From contig NZ_JAGSOG010000029.1 in the NCBI RefSeq assembly GCF_018139695.1, positions 1-51,372 on the forward strand: 51,372 nt of DNA, written 5' to 3'. Origin of the DNA: Actinospica durhamensis (GTDB taxonomy: Bacteria; Actinomycetota; Actinomycetes; Streptomycetales; Catenulisporaceae). Position numbers and translations under genes: made by a program. The notes under the pieces are model-generated. The model saw only the letters and a list, made by a program, of their open reading frames with translations. It was not told where the DNA came from and did not search any database. Of this stretch, positions 1-9,298 are shown piece after piece. Each line of letters starts with the position of its first letter. Within the stretch, counting starts at the first letter, position 1.

Positions 1-142
1 CCACAGCCCCCAACGCCAGCACCGACAAGATAACCCGGCGCCCGATCGGCCTGCCTCGCTCAGCCGGGCGATCGGGTCGCGCGCCGTCGCCGGTGCCGCT
101 GCCGGTCCCGCTGCCGTCGCCGGTCCTGTCGCCCTCAGCCAT
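1..142 (-). CDS. N-terminus of probable exported (molybdopterin-type?) oxidoreductase, partial
   Basis: The gene runs off the left edge; only about 47 residues are visible, starting at the ATG at 142. They are a Gly/Asp/Thr-rich cytoplasmic stretch, then GRPIGRRVILSVLALGAVG. That is a twin-arginine-like pair followed by a hydrophobic segment. This layout resembles actinobacterial sulfite-oxidase-family molybdopterin proteins, which often begin with a PVGRRV-type anchor. This is an inference from a short stretch, and any Tat substrate or anchored protein would fit. AAGGCGG lies about nine bases upstream of the ATG as a possible ribosome site. It is divergent from the chromate transporter at 369. 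Confidence 0.45.
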   Translation of the reverse strand, partial: MAEGDRTGDGSGTGSGTGDGARPDRPAERGRPIGRRVILSVLALGAV

Positions 143-368
143 CCTCGATCACCGCCTTCTGCCTCCCAAGGCCACGGGCCCCGACGCCCGCGTCCTGAGC
201 GTATCGGTGCGTCGCGGATGCGGTCAGCCGACACCCTTGCCACGGCTGCGGCGCTCCGGCTCGCCCTGAAGCCCGCGGGACGTGAAGCCCCACCGAGGCC
301 GCGATGACCGCGATGACCGAACCGATATCGTGAGTTGATAACACGTGTCGAGGAGGCGGGCCCGCGTG

Positions 369-1595
369 ATGACTCAGCCGGTCGAACCGAGCCCTGCCAT
401 ATCCGGGCCACCGGGCGCGCGGGCGGCGGTGACGTTCCGGCGGATCGCCCGGGAATGGGCCCGGATCGGGGTCACCGGGTTCGGCGGTCCGCCCACCCAC
501 ATCGCGCTGCTGCGGCGTCTGTGCGTCGAACGGCGCGGATGGATCGAGGCGAGCGAGTTCGAGGACGCGATCGCCGCCTGCAACCTGCTGCCGGGCCCGG
601 CTTCGACACAGCTGGCGATCTGGTGCGGGTGGCGGCTGCGCGGGCGCCGCGGGGCGCTGCTGGCCGGGGTGTGCTTCATCGCCCCGGGCCTGGCGATGAT
701 CCTCGGGCTCTCGGCGCTGTTCCTGTCCGCGCATCCACCGCTCGTCGTGCTCGGAGCCGCGGCCGGGGCTGGCGCCGCGGTCCCGGCGGTCGCGGTGCAC
801 GCCGCATGGGGTCTGGCCCCGGCCAGTTGGAAGCGCATCCAGGCCGACGCACCCGGCGGGCCTCGCCGCGCCCGCGCCCGCTGGGTCGGCTACGCCGCAC
901 TCGGCGCCGCCGCCGCGACGCTGATCGGCCCGTTCCTCGTGCTGGTCCTGATCGCCTGCGGCCTGCTCGAGATCGTCGTACGCACCCGCCTGGCTGGAAG
1001 AGCACTGACCGGAACCGCGCGCTCCGTGCTGCCGGCGGCGCTACCGGTCGGCGCCGCGACCGGTGGCCTGGCGGCGCTGGCCTGGGTGGCGTTGAAAGTC
1101 GGTGCGCTCTCCTACGGCGGCGGCTTCGTCATCATCCCGCTGATGCAGCACGACGCCGTGTCCACCTACCACTGGATGAGCAACGCGCAGTTCCTCAACG
1201 CGGTCGCGCTCGGGCAGGTCACCCCCGGCCCGGTCGTGCTGACCACGGCCGTGGTCGGATTCGCCGCCGCCGGATACGCCGGCGCCCTGCTGGCCACCGC
1301 GGTCGCCTTCAGCCCGTCCTTCGTGTTCGTCCTCCTCGGCGCGCCCCACTTCGACGCCCTGCGCGGCAACCGCAGAATCCAGGCCTTCCTGACCGGCGCG
1401 GGCCCGGCGGTGATCGGCGCGATCGCCGGCTCCGCCATCCCCCTGGCCCTCGCCCTCACCCACGGCTGGCAGTACGCACTCCTGCCCGCCGCGGCACTGT
1501 GGCTGATCGCCGCAAGACGCGGCGGGGTCTCCACACTGCTGCTGTCCGCCGCGTGCGGAGCCGTGCTCGCCCTGGCCGGAGTGTCAGTGGCCTGA
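369..1595 (+). CDS. chrA: chromate transporter (CHR family), two-domain form
   Basis: A 408-aa inner-membrane protein of the CHR family, which exports chromate using the proton gradient. It has the two homologous CHR halves of the long-chain form. The first half shows GFGGPP (about residues 37-42) and NLLPGP (about 72-77). The second shows YGGGFVIIPL and GQVTPGP in the corresponding places. Both halves are rich in hydrophobic helices. The ATG at 369 is preferred because GAGGAGG lies at 350-356; a GTG at 366 or 345 is in frame and cannot be excluded. It stands alone, divergent from the partial gene at the left edge and convergent with the broken MFS gene. The substrate is assigned by family only. 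Confidence 0.88.
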   Translation: MTQPVEPSPAISGPPGARAAVTFRRIAREWARIGVTGFGGPPTHIALLRRLCVERRGWIEASEFEDAIAACNLLPGPASTQLAIWCGWRLRGRRGALLAGVCFIAPGLAMILGLSALFLSAHPPLVVLGAAAGAGAAVPAVAVHAAWGLAPASWKRIQADAPGGPRRARARWVGYAALGAAAATLIGPFLVLVLIACGLLEIVVRTRLAGRALTGTARSVLPAALPVGAATGGLAALAWVALKVGALSYGGGFVIIPLMQHDAVSTYHWMSNAQFLNAVALGQVTPGPVVLTTAVVGFAAAGYAGALLATAVAFSPSFVFVLLGAPHFDALRGNRRIQAFLTGAGPAVIGAIAGSAIPLALALTHGWQYALLPAAALWLIAARRGGVSTLLLSAACGAVLALAGVSVA

Positions 1596-1620
1596 GCAGA
1601 CCACGGCTCGCCGCGACGGG

Positions 1621-1657
1621 CACGGCACGGCACGGCACGGCACGGCACGGCACGGCA
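1621..1657. repeat. pentanucleotide microsatellite (CACGG)n
   Basis: Seven perfect copies of CACGG followed by CA lie 25 bp after the chromate transporter stop, in non-coding sequence. A pure 5-bp array like this is prone to slippage and could vary between strains. Confidence 0.95.
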
Positions 1658-1659
1658 AT

Positions 1660-1715
1660 GGGACCTCTGCGCCTCGAGATGTCCGAACAGACACCCGAGG
1701 CGGAACAGAGGTCCC
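1660..1715. terminator. hairpin between convergent genes, probable bidirectional terminator
   Basis: GGGACCTCTG (1660-1669) pairs perfectly with CAGAGGTCCC (1706-1715). An inner GCCTCG/CGAGGC pair (1671-1676 with 1696-1701) extends the fold. It lies between the 3' ends of the chromate transporter and the MFS gene. No long T-run follows, which is usual in high-GC actinomycetes. Confidence 0.6.
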
Positions 1716-1767
1716 ACTTCTCTCACCGACGCGATCATCAGCCCCCCTGACGACCGAAGGTAAGTCT

Positions 1768-3307
1768 TCACCACCGCGGCGGCGCGCCCCTTCGGACCAC
1801 GCGCCACGCTTTGGTGGCGACCGTAGACGATGCTGGGAGCGGGCGAAATGGATTCGGGATTCGGCGAATCCTCGGCGCGCCGGCGGGGACGGGGCGAGCG
1901 GGCAGTGCGCTGGTCGAGGCGCGGGAGGCGGCGAGCGCGCTGCCGGCGGCGATCAGCGCCAGTCCGGCGCAGGCGGTGGTCCATGCGGCGGACGGGCCGG
2001 CCCAGTGGCGTGCCGCGAGCCATGGGTAGAGCGAACCGAAGACGGCGACGCCCAGGACGCCCGCGACCGTGGACAGGGTGTTGACCGTTGCGCTCAGCGT
2101 CGCGGCGAAGCGTGGGGGTACGGCCGTGATGAGCAGGTTGAGCAACGCGGTCTGGGTCACTCCCAGGCCGTAGCCGCCGAAACACAGCACGAGCATCAGT
2201 GGCCACATCGCCACTCCTCGACCGGTCGGGACGAGCGGGGCCAGTGCGTAGGCGAGCGCTAGGAGCGCACAGCCGAGGACCGGCAGCCGTCGGGCCACGG
2301 CCTGCCGGGAATGGCCGAGCGTGGGTCCGCCCAGGCCGAAGGCCAGCACCCAGCCGAGCGGGACCAATCCCGCCTGCCAGGCGGGCAGCCGCAGTTGGTC
2401 CTGGGTGTACACCGACAGCACGAACAGCAGGGCGATGTAGGTCGCGGTCGTTCCGGCGAAGGCCACCAAGGACCACCGGGCCGTGGGGTCTGTCAGCGGT
2501 CTCAGATCCAACGCGGGTCGGCGGCCGCTCGCGACGACAGGTCGTTCGACGGCGATGAAGCATGCGCCGACGGGCAGCGCCGCGACCGTGAGCGTCCAGA
2601 TCCACCAGGGCCGCTCCAGGCTGAGCGGCAGCATGACCGCCAGGGTCGACGCGGCGAGTAGCAAGGCTCCGCGCGTGTCGGACCCGGCCCCGGCGGCCGC
2701 TCGCGCGGGCGAGGGGTTCTCCCGCGGCAGCAGCGCAACACCGAGGAGCAGTACCAGGGCGCAGATCGGCAGGTTGAGCAGAAAGACCGCTCGCCAACCC
2801 AGCCCCATGACATCAGCCGAGACCACCGAGCCTCCGAGCACCTGGCCGAGCGCGGCGCCGCCGGACAAGGTGACGGCGTTCCACCCCAGGGCCTTGGCCT
2901 TCTGCGGGCCCGCGAACCACCGGTGGATGCCCATGAGCACCTGCGAGGTCATCAGCGCGGCGGCCGCTCCCTGCAGACACCGCCCGGCGATGAGCATTCC
3001 GGGCCCGGTGGCCAGCCCGCAGGTGAGCGACGCCAGGCTGAAGAGCGTGAGCCCCCACAGGTAGACCCGCCGCACGCCGTGGCGCTCGCCGAGCCGCGCC
3101 GCCGGGGGCGAGCAGGACCGCGGAGCACAGCGCGTACGCGGTCATCATCAAGGTGAGCTCGGAGGTACTGACCCCCAGTCCCCTGCTCACCGACGGTGCG
3201 GCCAGGTTGGCCACCGACAGATCGACGTTGGCCAGGGCCTGCCCGATGAGCAGCGTCAGTAGTGCGATACCGCCGGGATTGTGCTGTTCGTCAGCGTCCG
3301 CATGCAC
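1768..3307 (-). pseudogene. MFS drug exporter (DHA2/EmrB-QacA type), frameshifted
   Basis: The first part (from a GTG at 3307) reads as the start of an MFS exporter: LLIGQALANVDLSVANLAAP, then TSELTLMMTAYALCSAVLLAPG. The reading then moves to another frame at about 3097-3108. That frame carries the expected family sequence RLGERHG, then RRVYLWGLTLFSLASLTCG, and continues through the remaining helices to 1768. Removing one G from the GGCGGCG run restores one protein of about 512 aa, the usual size for 14-helix DHA2 pumps. The total length (1540 nt) is one base over a multiple of three, as expected. The defect may be a real mutation or a sequencing error, because the rest of the gene is undamaged. 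No regulator lies beside it. Confidence 0.75.
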
Positions 3308-3420
3308 GGAGTCTTCGATCTCGCTCTCCGAGGACCTCGACCCCCTCGCGAGTCGAGCGGGCGGTCACTCACGCTGTAGACGAGCCGGACCCGGCGGACG
3401 TGAGAGTCGGAGAGACGCAA

Positions 3421-3455
3421 GTCGCCCCCTGGGCCCGGTGAGCTCAGGGGGCGAC
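3421..3455 (-). terminator. strong hairpin downstream of the secreted glycosidase
   Basis: GTCGCCCCCTG (3421-3431) and CAGGGGGCGAC (3445-3455) form a perfect 11-bp stem with a 13-nt loop. It lies 33 bp past the stop of the large minus-strand gene and about 110 bp from the start of the next minus gene. Confidence 0.75.
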
Positions 3456-3487
3456 CTTCAATCAGACCTGCGATATATGCCTTCTGA

Positions 3488-6400
3488 TCAGGAGAAGACC
3501 TCCATCTCGGACATCTGCGCGCCGTTCTGCACGTTGTTCGCGGTGAAGGAGAGTTCGACGTAGCGTTCGGCGGTGCCGGCGGGCAGGTTGATCGTCACGG
3601 TGTTGCCGGTCGACGGGTTCCAGGTGTAGGTGGCGGAGGCCACGAGCGTGGTCCAGGTCGAGTTGTTCGTGGAGCCGAGGACGGACAGGGTCTGGGTGCG
3701 CGTCTGCCAGGCCGAGGACGGGGGCAGGTCGAGCACCACGCTGCCGACCGTGGTGGTCGAGCCGAGGTCGACGGAGAACGTGGCGGGCCAGGAGCCGTTG
3801 ACGCTCTCCCAGTACGTGCTGGTGTTCCCGTCTACGGCGTTGGCCGGGACGTACGTCTGGGTGTAGCTCGAAGCGGTGACCGGGCGGTTCAGGGCCAGGT
3901 CGGTGGTCGAGGACGTCCCGGTGCCGGAGAGCGCTACCGTCAGGGTGCTGTTGCCGGCGTTGCTGGCGACGGTGAGGCTGCCGGTGCTCGAGCCGGTCGC
4001 GGTCGGGGTGAAGGTGACCGAGGCGGTGCACGTGGCGCCGGCTGCGAGCGAGCTGCCGCAGGTGTTGGTCTGGGCGTAGGGCGCGGCGGTGGAGATCGAG
4101 CTGATCGAGGCCGCCACCGTGCCGGTGTTGGAGATCGTCACGCTCTGCGCGGCGCTGGTCGTGCCGGTGTTCTGGTTGCCGAAGGAGAGCGAGGTCGGTG
4201 AGGCCGAGAGTGTGGCCGTGCCGCCGGAGCCGCCGCCGACCGCCGGGAAGATCTCGAACTCACTGATCTGCGCCGCGGACCAGCCGGTGTTCGCGGTGAC
4301 CGACAGCTCCAGGTACTGGTCGTTCGTGCCGGTGGGCAGGTTGAACGAGACCGTGTTGCCCGTCGCCGGGTTGAAGGTCAGGCCCGTGGAACCGACCAGC
4401 GTGGTGTACGTGGTGCCGTTGGTCGAGCCGAGCACCGAGAGCGTCTCCGTGCGCGTGGACCAGGCGGTGGCCGGCGGCAGGGTCAGCGTCACCGAGCCCA
4501 GCGGGTAGGACCGGCCGAGGTTCGCGGTCAGGGTCTGCGGAAAGGCTGACCCGTCCAGGCTCTCCCAGTAGGTGCTGGTATTGCCGTCGTTCGCGTTCGA
4601 CGCCGGGTACCCGGATGCGTTGCTGCTGGCCGTCATCGTTCCGGACGGCGCGAGGTTGGTGCCCGCGCCGATGCCGGTGCCGGACAGAGACACCGTGGTC
4701 GGGCTGTTGTTGGCGTTGCTGGTGATCGTCAGCGTGCCCGAGTTGGTTCCGGCGGCGGTCGGGGTGAATCCGACCGTCACCGTGCAGGTCCCGTTGACCG
4801 CGACGGTGGAGCAGTTGTTGGACTCGGTGAAGGCGCCGGTGACCGCGACGGACGACACCGTCGCCGAGGTGGTGCCTGAGTTGGTGACCGTGACGGTCTG
4901 GGTGGGCGCGGCCACGCCGATGACCTCACTCGGGAACGTCAGTGAGGTCGGGGAGGCGTTGAGCACCGAGCCCGGCGCGGTGCCGGTTCCGGAGAGGGTG
5001 GTCGTGCTGGTGACCCCACCGGCCGTGACCGTCAGGGTTCCGCTCTGCGCGCCGGCGGCGGTCGGGGTGAACGTCACGTTGGCCGTGCACGAGCCGCCCG
5101 CCGCGATCGACGAGCCGCAGTTGTTCGTCTCGGCGAAGGGGCCGGTGACGGCGATGGACGAGACCGCGGCCGCCGAGGCGGTCGGGTTGAGCACCGACAC
5201 GCTCTGCGCGGAGCTGGTCTGGCCGACCGCCAGCGAGCCGAAGTTCAGCGCGCTCGGGGTGGTGTACACGCCGGTGGAGAACGCCAGGTAGTGCAGGCTC
5301 CAGCCGGGGTTGTCCGGGTCGAGGGTGACGGTCTGCGAGCCGGCCGGCAGCGTGACCGTGTCGGAGACCGTGGTCCAGGTCTGTCCGCCGCCCGTGGCCG
5401 GGATCGTCTCAGCGCCGGTCAGGGCGTTGCCGGCGGAGTCCGTGAGATGGAAGGCGTCGGATACGCCGCTCGTCGAGGAGGCGCGGATGTTCAGAGTGTA
5501 GGTCCCGGCGGTGGCGACGTTGAGCGTGTACTTGAACCACTGGCCGGCGCTCGTCCAGGCCAGGTCGTCGCCGCCTCCGGTGTCGGAGGTCGTCTCCAGG
5601 TCGACGGCGTCGGTCCGGTACGAGGTGTCGGTGCCGTTGACGGAGTTGACGTTGTACGCCACGCCCTGGCCGCCGTTGTCGTAGTTCTCCGCCTGGACCG
5701 TGCCGGGCACCGCGGCGGCGGTGCCGTGGGGCGCCTCGGCCGTGCTGTTCTGCCAGCTGTTGCCGCTCGTCGTCGCGGTGAAGCCGCTGGAGTCGTTGAG
5801 GAAGGCGGACATGCCGGAGGCGAGCCCGGTGACCGAGTTCCCGGTGAGGACGGCGTTTCCGCTGGGCGCCGGGTAGTACTGCGGGGAGATCACGATGCCG
5901 TCGCGCCACGGATTGATGATCTGATTGTCCGACAGCGTCGTGCTGGTCGACGTGGAGAAGTCGAGCCCGTCGTAGACCGGATTGACGATCATGTTGTCGG
6001 TGGCGACGGTGTTGGAGACGACGCCGACGTTCTGGCCGTCACCGCCGTTGCCGATCTGCATCGCCGGCTGGCCCTGGAAGTAGGCGTTGCCGCCGGAGCG
6101 CACGACGACGTTGCCCGAGACGGTCGCACCGGTCATGTCGCTGCCGTTGGTGCCGAACCGCCCGACGCCGAGGCCGATGTAGCGGGAGGTGTCCGCGATG
6201 TAGTTGTCCTCGACGTGGTGGCCCGAGCCGCCGTAGACGGCGATGCCCTTGCCGCCCCACGGCGCGAGCGAGGTGTTGTGCTCCATGGTGATGTTCGTCA
6301 TCGCGGTGTAGGTCGTGGACCCGTTGTTGGCGACCGAGTTGATCGCCATCCCGTCGTCGCCGGTGCCTCTGATGAAGTTGTTCTCGACCGTGATGTTGCT

Positions 6401-7675
6401 GCCGGACGTGCCGGTCAGAGCCACGTTGTTGATGTTGCAGCCGTCCGCGAAGATGTCGGTGAAGAAGTTGCCCTCCACGGTCCCGCCGGTACCCGAGGCC
6501 CAGACGCTGGATTCCACGTGCTGGACCCACATGTTCTCGATCGACCAGTTGGTCCCAGTGGTGTCCTCGGCTCCGCCGCCGCCGTCCGCCTCACCGCGGC
6601 TGAGCGAGTTCGTGTCGATGTGGAAGTCCTGGATGTGGCAGGAGTAGCACTGCAGCAGCGAGCCGAGGGGCGTGCTGTTGGGCAGCGGCGTATCCCGGTA
6701 GAGCTCGCTGTAGAGGTAGCCGGCGCCCTCGATGGTGATGCCGGTGACCGGGATGCTCTGCGTGCCGATCACGTAGAAGGTGCCCTGCGGGATCCACAGG
6801 ATCTTGTTCTGCGACTCGGCCTGGCTCACGCAGTTCTGGATGTCCGCCGTACTGTCCGTCGCCCCGGCCGCGGCGGCGCCGTTGGTCGGGGTGTTGTCGG
6901 CGGTCGCTCCGCAGCTGGTGATCGAGATCGAGTTGGCCGGCTGCGCGAGCGGCGCGGGCGCGTCGAACAGGTCGATCGAGTTGATCCAGTAGGACGACGC
7001 GGAGTTCGACGAGTCCTTCACCAGTGAGATCGTGGATCCCGGCGCGATCGCGGTGCCGGTGACGAAGGCGCTGAAGTCGTCCCAGAAGTCGCGCGGGTCG
7101 CCGTCGGCGGCGTTCTGGTCGGGCACCGACGAGCTGTAGTTCCCATTGCCCTCGTACTGCCAGGTCTGGATCGAGTTCATGTTGATCGCCTGGCGGAAGG
7201 TGCCGTTCACGTACAGGTCGAGGGTCGCGGTGATCCCGCCGCCGGTCGACGAGTCGGGGATCGAGGCGCGGATGTTCACGAAGTCGATCGGCGTGCCGGT
7301 CTCGTTCGTCCACTGCACCGACTGCCCGTTGCCGGTCAGCTGCACGTACGCGTGCCCGGTCGCCTCGCCCTGCGGGCTGTCGTACTCGGAGGTCGGCGAC
7401 GAGGTGAGCGAGACCACGCTCGCCCCGCCACCGAGCTGGCCTTCAGGGGCCTGATACGTGGTGAACGGCGTGGTCGCGCCGGCCACGCTCGGCGAGGGCG
7501 TTCCCGGCGCCTGGTACGCGGTGGCGGTGGAAGACGCCGCCAGCGCGGCCGGGGCGGGCGCGAGCGCCAGCACGAAGCCGGCGAAAGCCGTGGCCGCCGC
7601 CGTGCTCAGGGCGGTCAGCCGGCGCGAGCGGCGGTGGGAGGAGGGTGGCTGCGTGGGCGGGCCAGAATGTCTCAT
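3488..7675 (-). CDS. secreted modular beta-helix glycosidase (GH87-like) with CBM6, ASH and F5/8C domains
   Basis: A 1395-aa exported protein. Residues 1-47 form a signal peptide (RRSRR, hydrophobic core, end near ALA-AS). An N-terminal beta-rich region (about 50-240) is followed by a right-handed beta-helix (about 248-645) with ILWIPQGTF, DGCNINN and RGTGDDGMAINS. In GH87 alpha-1,3-glucanases and mycodextranases, an Asp in a DG motif and a downstream GDD pair are catalytic; here these would be D411, D440 and D441. Next come a CBM6-like module (about 658-800), two ASH/choice-of-anchor-D repeats (about 805-1003), an F5/8 type C domain (about 1005-1145), a third ASH repeat (about 1155-1253) and a second F5/8C domain (about 1257-1395). 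It probably attacks an insoluble glucan such as fungal or dental-type alpha-glucan. The exact family and substrate are inferred; another beta-helix polysaccharidase is possible. AGGG lies five bases before the ATG. Confidence 0.75.
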   Translation of the reverse strand: MRHSGPPTQPPSSHRRSRRLTALSTAAATAFAGFVLALAPAPAALAASSTATAYQAPGTPSPSVAGATTPFTTYQAPEGQLGGGASVVSLTSSPTSEYDSPQGEATGHAYVQLTGNGQSVQWTNETGTPIDFVNIRASIPDSSTGGGITATLDLYVNGTFRQAINMNSIQTWQYEGNGNYSSSVPDQNAADGDPRDFWDDFSAFVTGTAIAPGSTISLVKDSSNSASSYWINSIDLFDAPAPLAQPANSISITSCGATADNTPTNGAAAAGATDSTADIQNCVSQAESQNKILWIPQGTFYVIGTQSIPVTGITIEGAGYLYSELYRDTPLPNSTPLGSLLQCYSCHIQDFHIDTNSLSRGEADGGGGAEDTTGTNWSIENMWVQHVESSVWASGTGGTVEGNFFTDIFADGCNINNVALTGTSGSNITVENNFIRGTGDDGMAINSVANNGSTTYTAMTNITMEHNTSLAPWGGKGIAVYGGSGHHVEDNYIADTSRYIGLGVGRFGTNGSDMTGATVSGNVVVRSGGNAYFQGQPAMQIGNGGDGQNVGVVSNTVATDNMIVNPVYDGLDFSTSTSTTLSDNQIINPWRDGIVISPQYYPAPSGNAVLTGNSVTGLASGMSAFLNDSSGFTATTSGNSWQNSTAEAPHGTAAAVPGTVQAENYDNGGQGVAYNVNSVNGTDTSYRTDAVDLETTSDTGGGDDLAWTSAGQWFKYTLNVATAGTYTLNIRASSTSGVSDAFHLTDSAGNALTGAETIPATGGGQTWTTVSDTVTLPAGSQTVTLDPDNPGWSLHYLAFSTGVYTTPSALNFGSLAVGQTSSAQSVSVLNPTASAAAVSSIAVTGPFAETNNCGSSIAAGGSCTANVTFTPTAAGAQSGTLTVTAGGVTSTTTLSGTGTAPGSVLNASPTSLTFPSEVIGVAAPTQTVTVTNSGTTSATVSSVAVTGAFTESNNCSTVAVNGTCTVTVGFTPTAAGTNSGTLTITSNANNSPTTVSLSGTGIGAGTNLAPSGTMTASSNASGYPASNANDGNTSTYWESLDGSAFPQTLTANLGRSYPLGSVTLTLPPATAWSTRTETLSVLGSTNGTTYTTLVGSTGLTFNPATGNTVSFNLPTGTNDQYLELSVTANTGWSAAQISEFEIFPAVGGGSGGTATLSASPTSLSFGNQNTGTTSAAQSVTISNTGTVAASISSISTAAPYAQTNTCGSSLAAGATCTASVTFTPTATGSSTGSLTVASNAGNSTLTVALSGTGTSSTTDLALNRPVTASSYTQTYVPANAVDGNTSTYWESVNGSWPATFSVDLGSTTTVGSVVLDLPPSSAWQTRTQTLSVLGSTNNSTWTTLVASATYTWNPSTGNTVTINLPAGTAERYVELSFTANNVQNGAQMSEMEVFS

Positions 7676-8029
7676 CGGTTTCCCTGGTTGACGTCGTGGC
7701 GAACCTCGACCGCCGCGACGGCGCTCGGGCGCACGTCAGGGTATTGAGGTGGGTTCGGCTGCTGTGCCAGAGAGTAAGACCTCGGATGCGCGGCCGCAAG
7801 AGTCGCAAGGAACTTTCGAATTATGTACGTAACACATCGCAAATTGTTGCGCCCCGACTGCGTTCGCCCAAGCAATCAGTAATCGATCATGTCTGATCAG
7901 GGAGCTTCATCGGCTGCGGGAGGCATCATGGCTTCTCAGCGGTGCGGTCCTCGAACGCAGCGCTTGCACAGGAGCCTTCGAATCCTGTCAAGAGATCGCA
8001 ATTTTCCAGCCTGACGGCCGGTTTCCGAG
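7676..8029. other. 354-bp intergenic region upstream of the secreted glycosidase
   Basis: No gene is seen here. The middle (about 7800-7890) is noticeably AT-richer than its surroundings and holds the promoter of the glycosidase. A 14-bp dyad CGCAA-N4-TTGCG lies at 7838-7851, about 40 bp upstream of the predicted -35. It could be an operator for a LacI- or TetR-type sugar regulator, but no such regulator is encoded nearby. CTGAC/GTCAG arms at 8011-8033 overlap the stop of the efflux gene and may end its transcript. Confidence 0.5.
7771..7799 (-). promoter_or_regulatory. candidate promoter of the secreted glycosidase
   Basis: On the minus strand TTGCGG (7799-7794) and TACTCT (7776-7771) are separated by exactly 17 bp. 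This is a reasonable housekeeping-type promoter, with a leader of about 90 nt before the ATG at 7675. Confidence 0.45.
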
Positions 8030-9280
8030 TCAGCGCACGGCGAACCGGGAGCGGCTCAGGACGGCGATCCCGCCGGTGGCGACCAGTCCGTAGAGAGCCG
8101 GGGCGAAGAACACGTGCGGCAGGCCGAGAACACTGACACCCAGGCTGCCGGTCAGCCCGCCGAGGGCGCTGGCGATCGCCGAGGAGTTCATGAAGACGGC
8201 CGAGGCGGTCGCGACGGCCAGGGGCAGCAGCCGTTGGGCGACGATGATGCCCAGGGCCGCGAACACCCCCCATACCCCGCCCATGAGGATCTGCCCGGCG
8301 AACATTCCGGCGGCGTCGCCGGTCAGGGCGAAGCAGAGGTTCGCGCCGACGCCGAACGCCGCGCCGAAGACCATCAGCGGCATCATGCCGATGCGGCGGG
8401 CGACGACCACGGCAACCGGCATCAGGATCAGCTCTATCAGAGGCTGGATGCCGATGACCGCGCCGCTGAGCGCCGTCGGCAGACGCAGGTCGTCGCGCAT
8501 GTAGATCGGCAGGAAGCCGTACTTGATCGGCTCGCCCGCGTATACGAGTACGTACAGGCCTGCGAACGCGAGCAGCGGCGACATCTCCCGCAGGCTCGGG
8601 CGCTGCCCGCGACGCTCGGACTGCGCTTCGGCCTGCACTTGGACCGGCGCTTCGGGCACCGATATGCGAGCGAAGCCCATGGGGACGATCTGGGCGAGCG
8701 CGCACGCACCGGTGGCCGCGAGCATGACGCGCGGACCGGCGGCGCTGGCCAGGATCGAGCCGAGGACGGGGCCGATGACCCACCCGGCCGTGAGCGCCAT
8801 CCGCACGATCGAGACGACCCCGTCGGCCACGGGGCTCGCGTGCGTGCGCAGGTCGTCGTGGATCGCGGCGAACAGCTGCGAGCCGGCGGCGCCCGAGAAG
8901 GCCAGGACAACGGCGCTGATCACGAAGGGCATCCACACCTGGCCGGCCAGGGCCATCGCGATCCAGCCGAGGCTCCCGGCCAGAGCGCACCAGCGGAACA
9001 GCCCGAGCCGCCTTCCGGTGCGGTCCGAGCGCGCGCCGACCAGGTAGCCGGCGATCGGGGCGGTGATGTTCGTGAGGTAGAACAGCCCGGCCGTGGTCAG
9101 CGAGACGTGCAGGTCGTTGACCAGGAACAGGGTGATCTGCGGCGCGGCGGCGGAGGTCCCGAGCCCGGAGAGGAACAGCGCGACGGTCGCTCCGCGGTAG
9201 AGCGGCGAGGTCCAGACCGAGCGGACCGCGGACGAGGTGGTGGGCGCATCCTCGGCGGCGGCGGCGAGTGCGGATGTCAT
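8030..9280 (-). CDS. MFS transporter, sugar-efflux (SET) type
   Basis: A 416-aa, 12-helix major facilitator. The N-terminal half has the pattern FLSGLGTSAAAPQITLFLV, then APIAGYLVGARSDRTGRR, which carries the conserved loop-2 DRTGRR. This resembles SetA/SetB-type sugar efflux transporters. It probably exports a sugar or sugar analogue. It is the second gene of a two-gene unit with the DeoR regulator, 18 bp downstream of it on the same strand. DeoR regulators usually sense phosphosugars, which supports a sugar-related role. The ATG at 9280 has CAGGGAT upstream. The substrate cannot be named from sequence. Confidence 0.78.
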   Translation of the reverse strand: MTSALAAAAEDAPTTSSAVRSVWTSPLYRGATVALFLSGLGTSAAAPQITLFLVNDLHVSLTTAGLFYLTNITAPIAGYLVGARSDRTGRRLGLFRWCALAGSLGWIAMALAGQVWMPFVISAVVLAFSGAAGSQLFAAIHDDLRTHASPVADGVVSIVRMALTAGWVIGPVLGSILASAAGPRVMLAATGACALAQIVPMGFARISVPEAPVQVQAEAQSERRGQRPSLREMSPLLAFAGLYVLVYAGEPIKYGFLPIYMRDDLRLPTALSGAVIGIQPLIELILMPVAVVVARRIGMMPLMVFGAAFGVGANLCFALTGDAAGMFAGQILMGGVWGVFAALGIIVAQRLLPLAVATASAVFMNSSAIASALGGLTGSLGVSVLGLPHVFFAPALYGLVATGGIAVLSRSRFAVR

Positions 9281-9298
9281 GAAAAAGATCCCTGAGAT

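Noticed and set aside
5291-7027. A 578-codon open frame on the plus strand opposite the secreted glycosidase
   Set aside because: Composition is Gly/Arg/Val-biased without domains, and the opposite strand encodes a signal peptide and recognisable modules.
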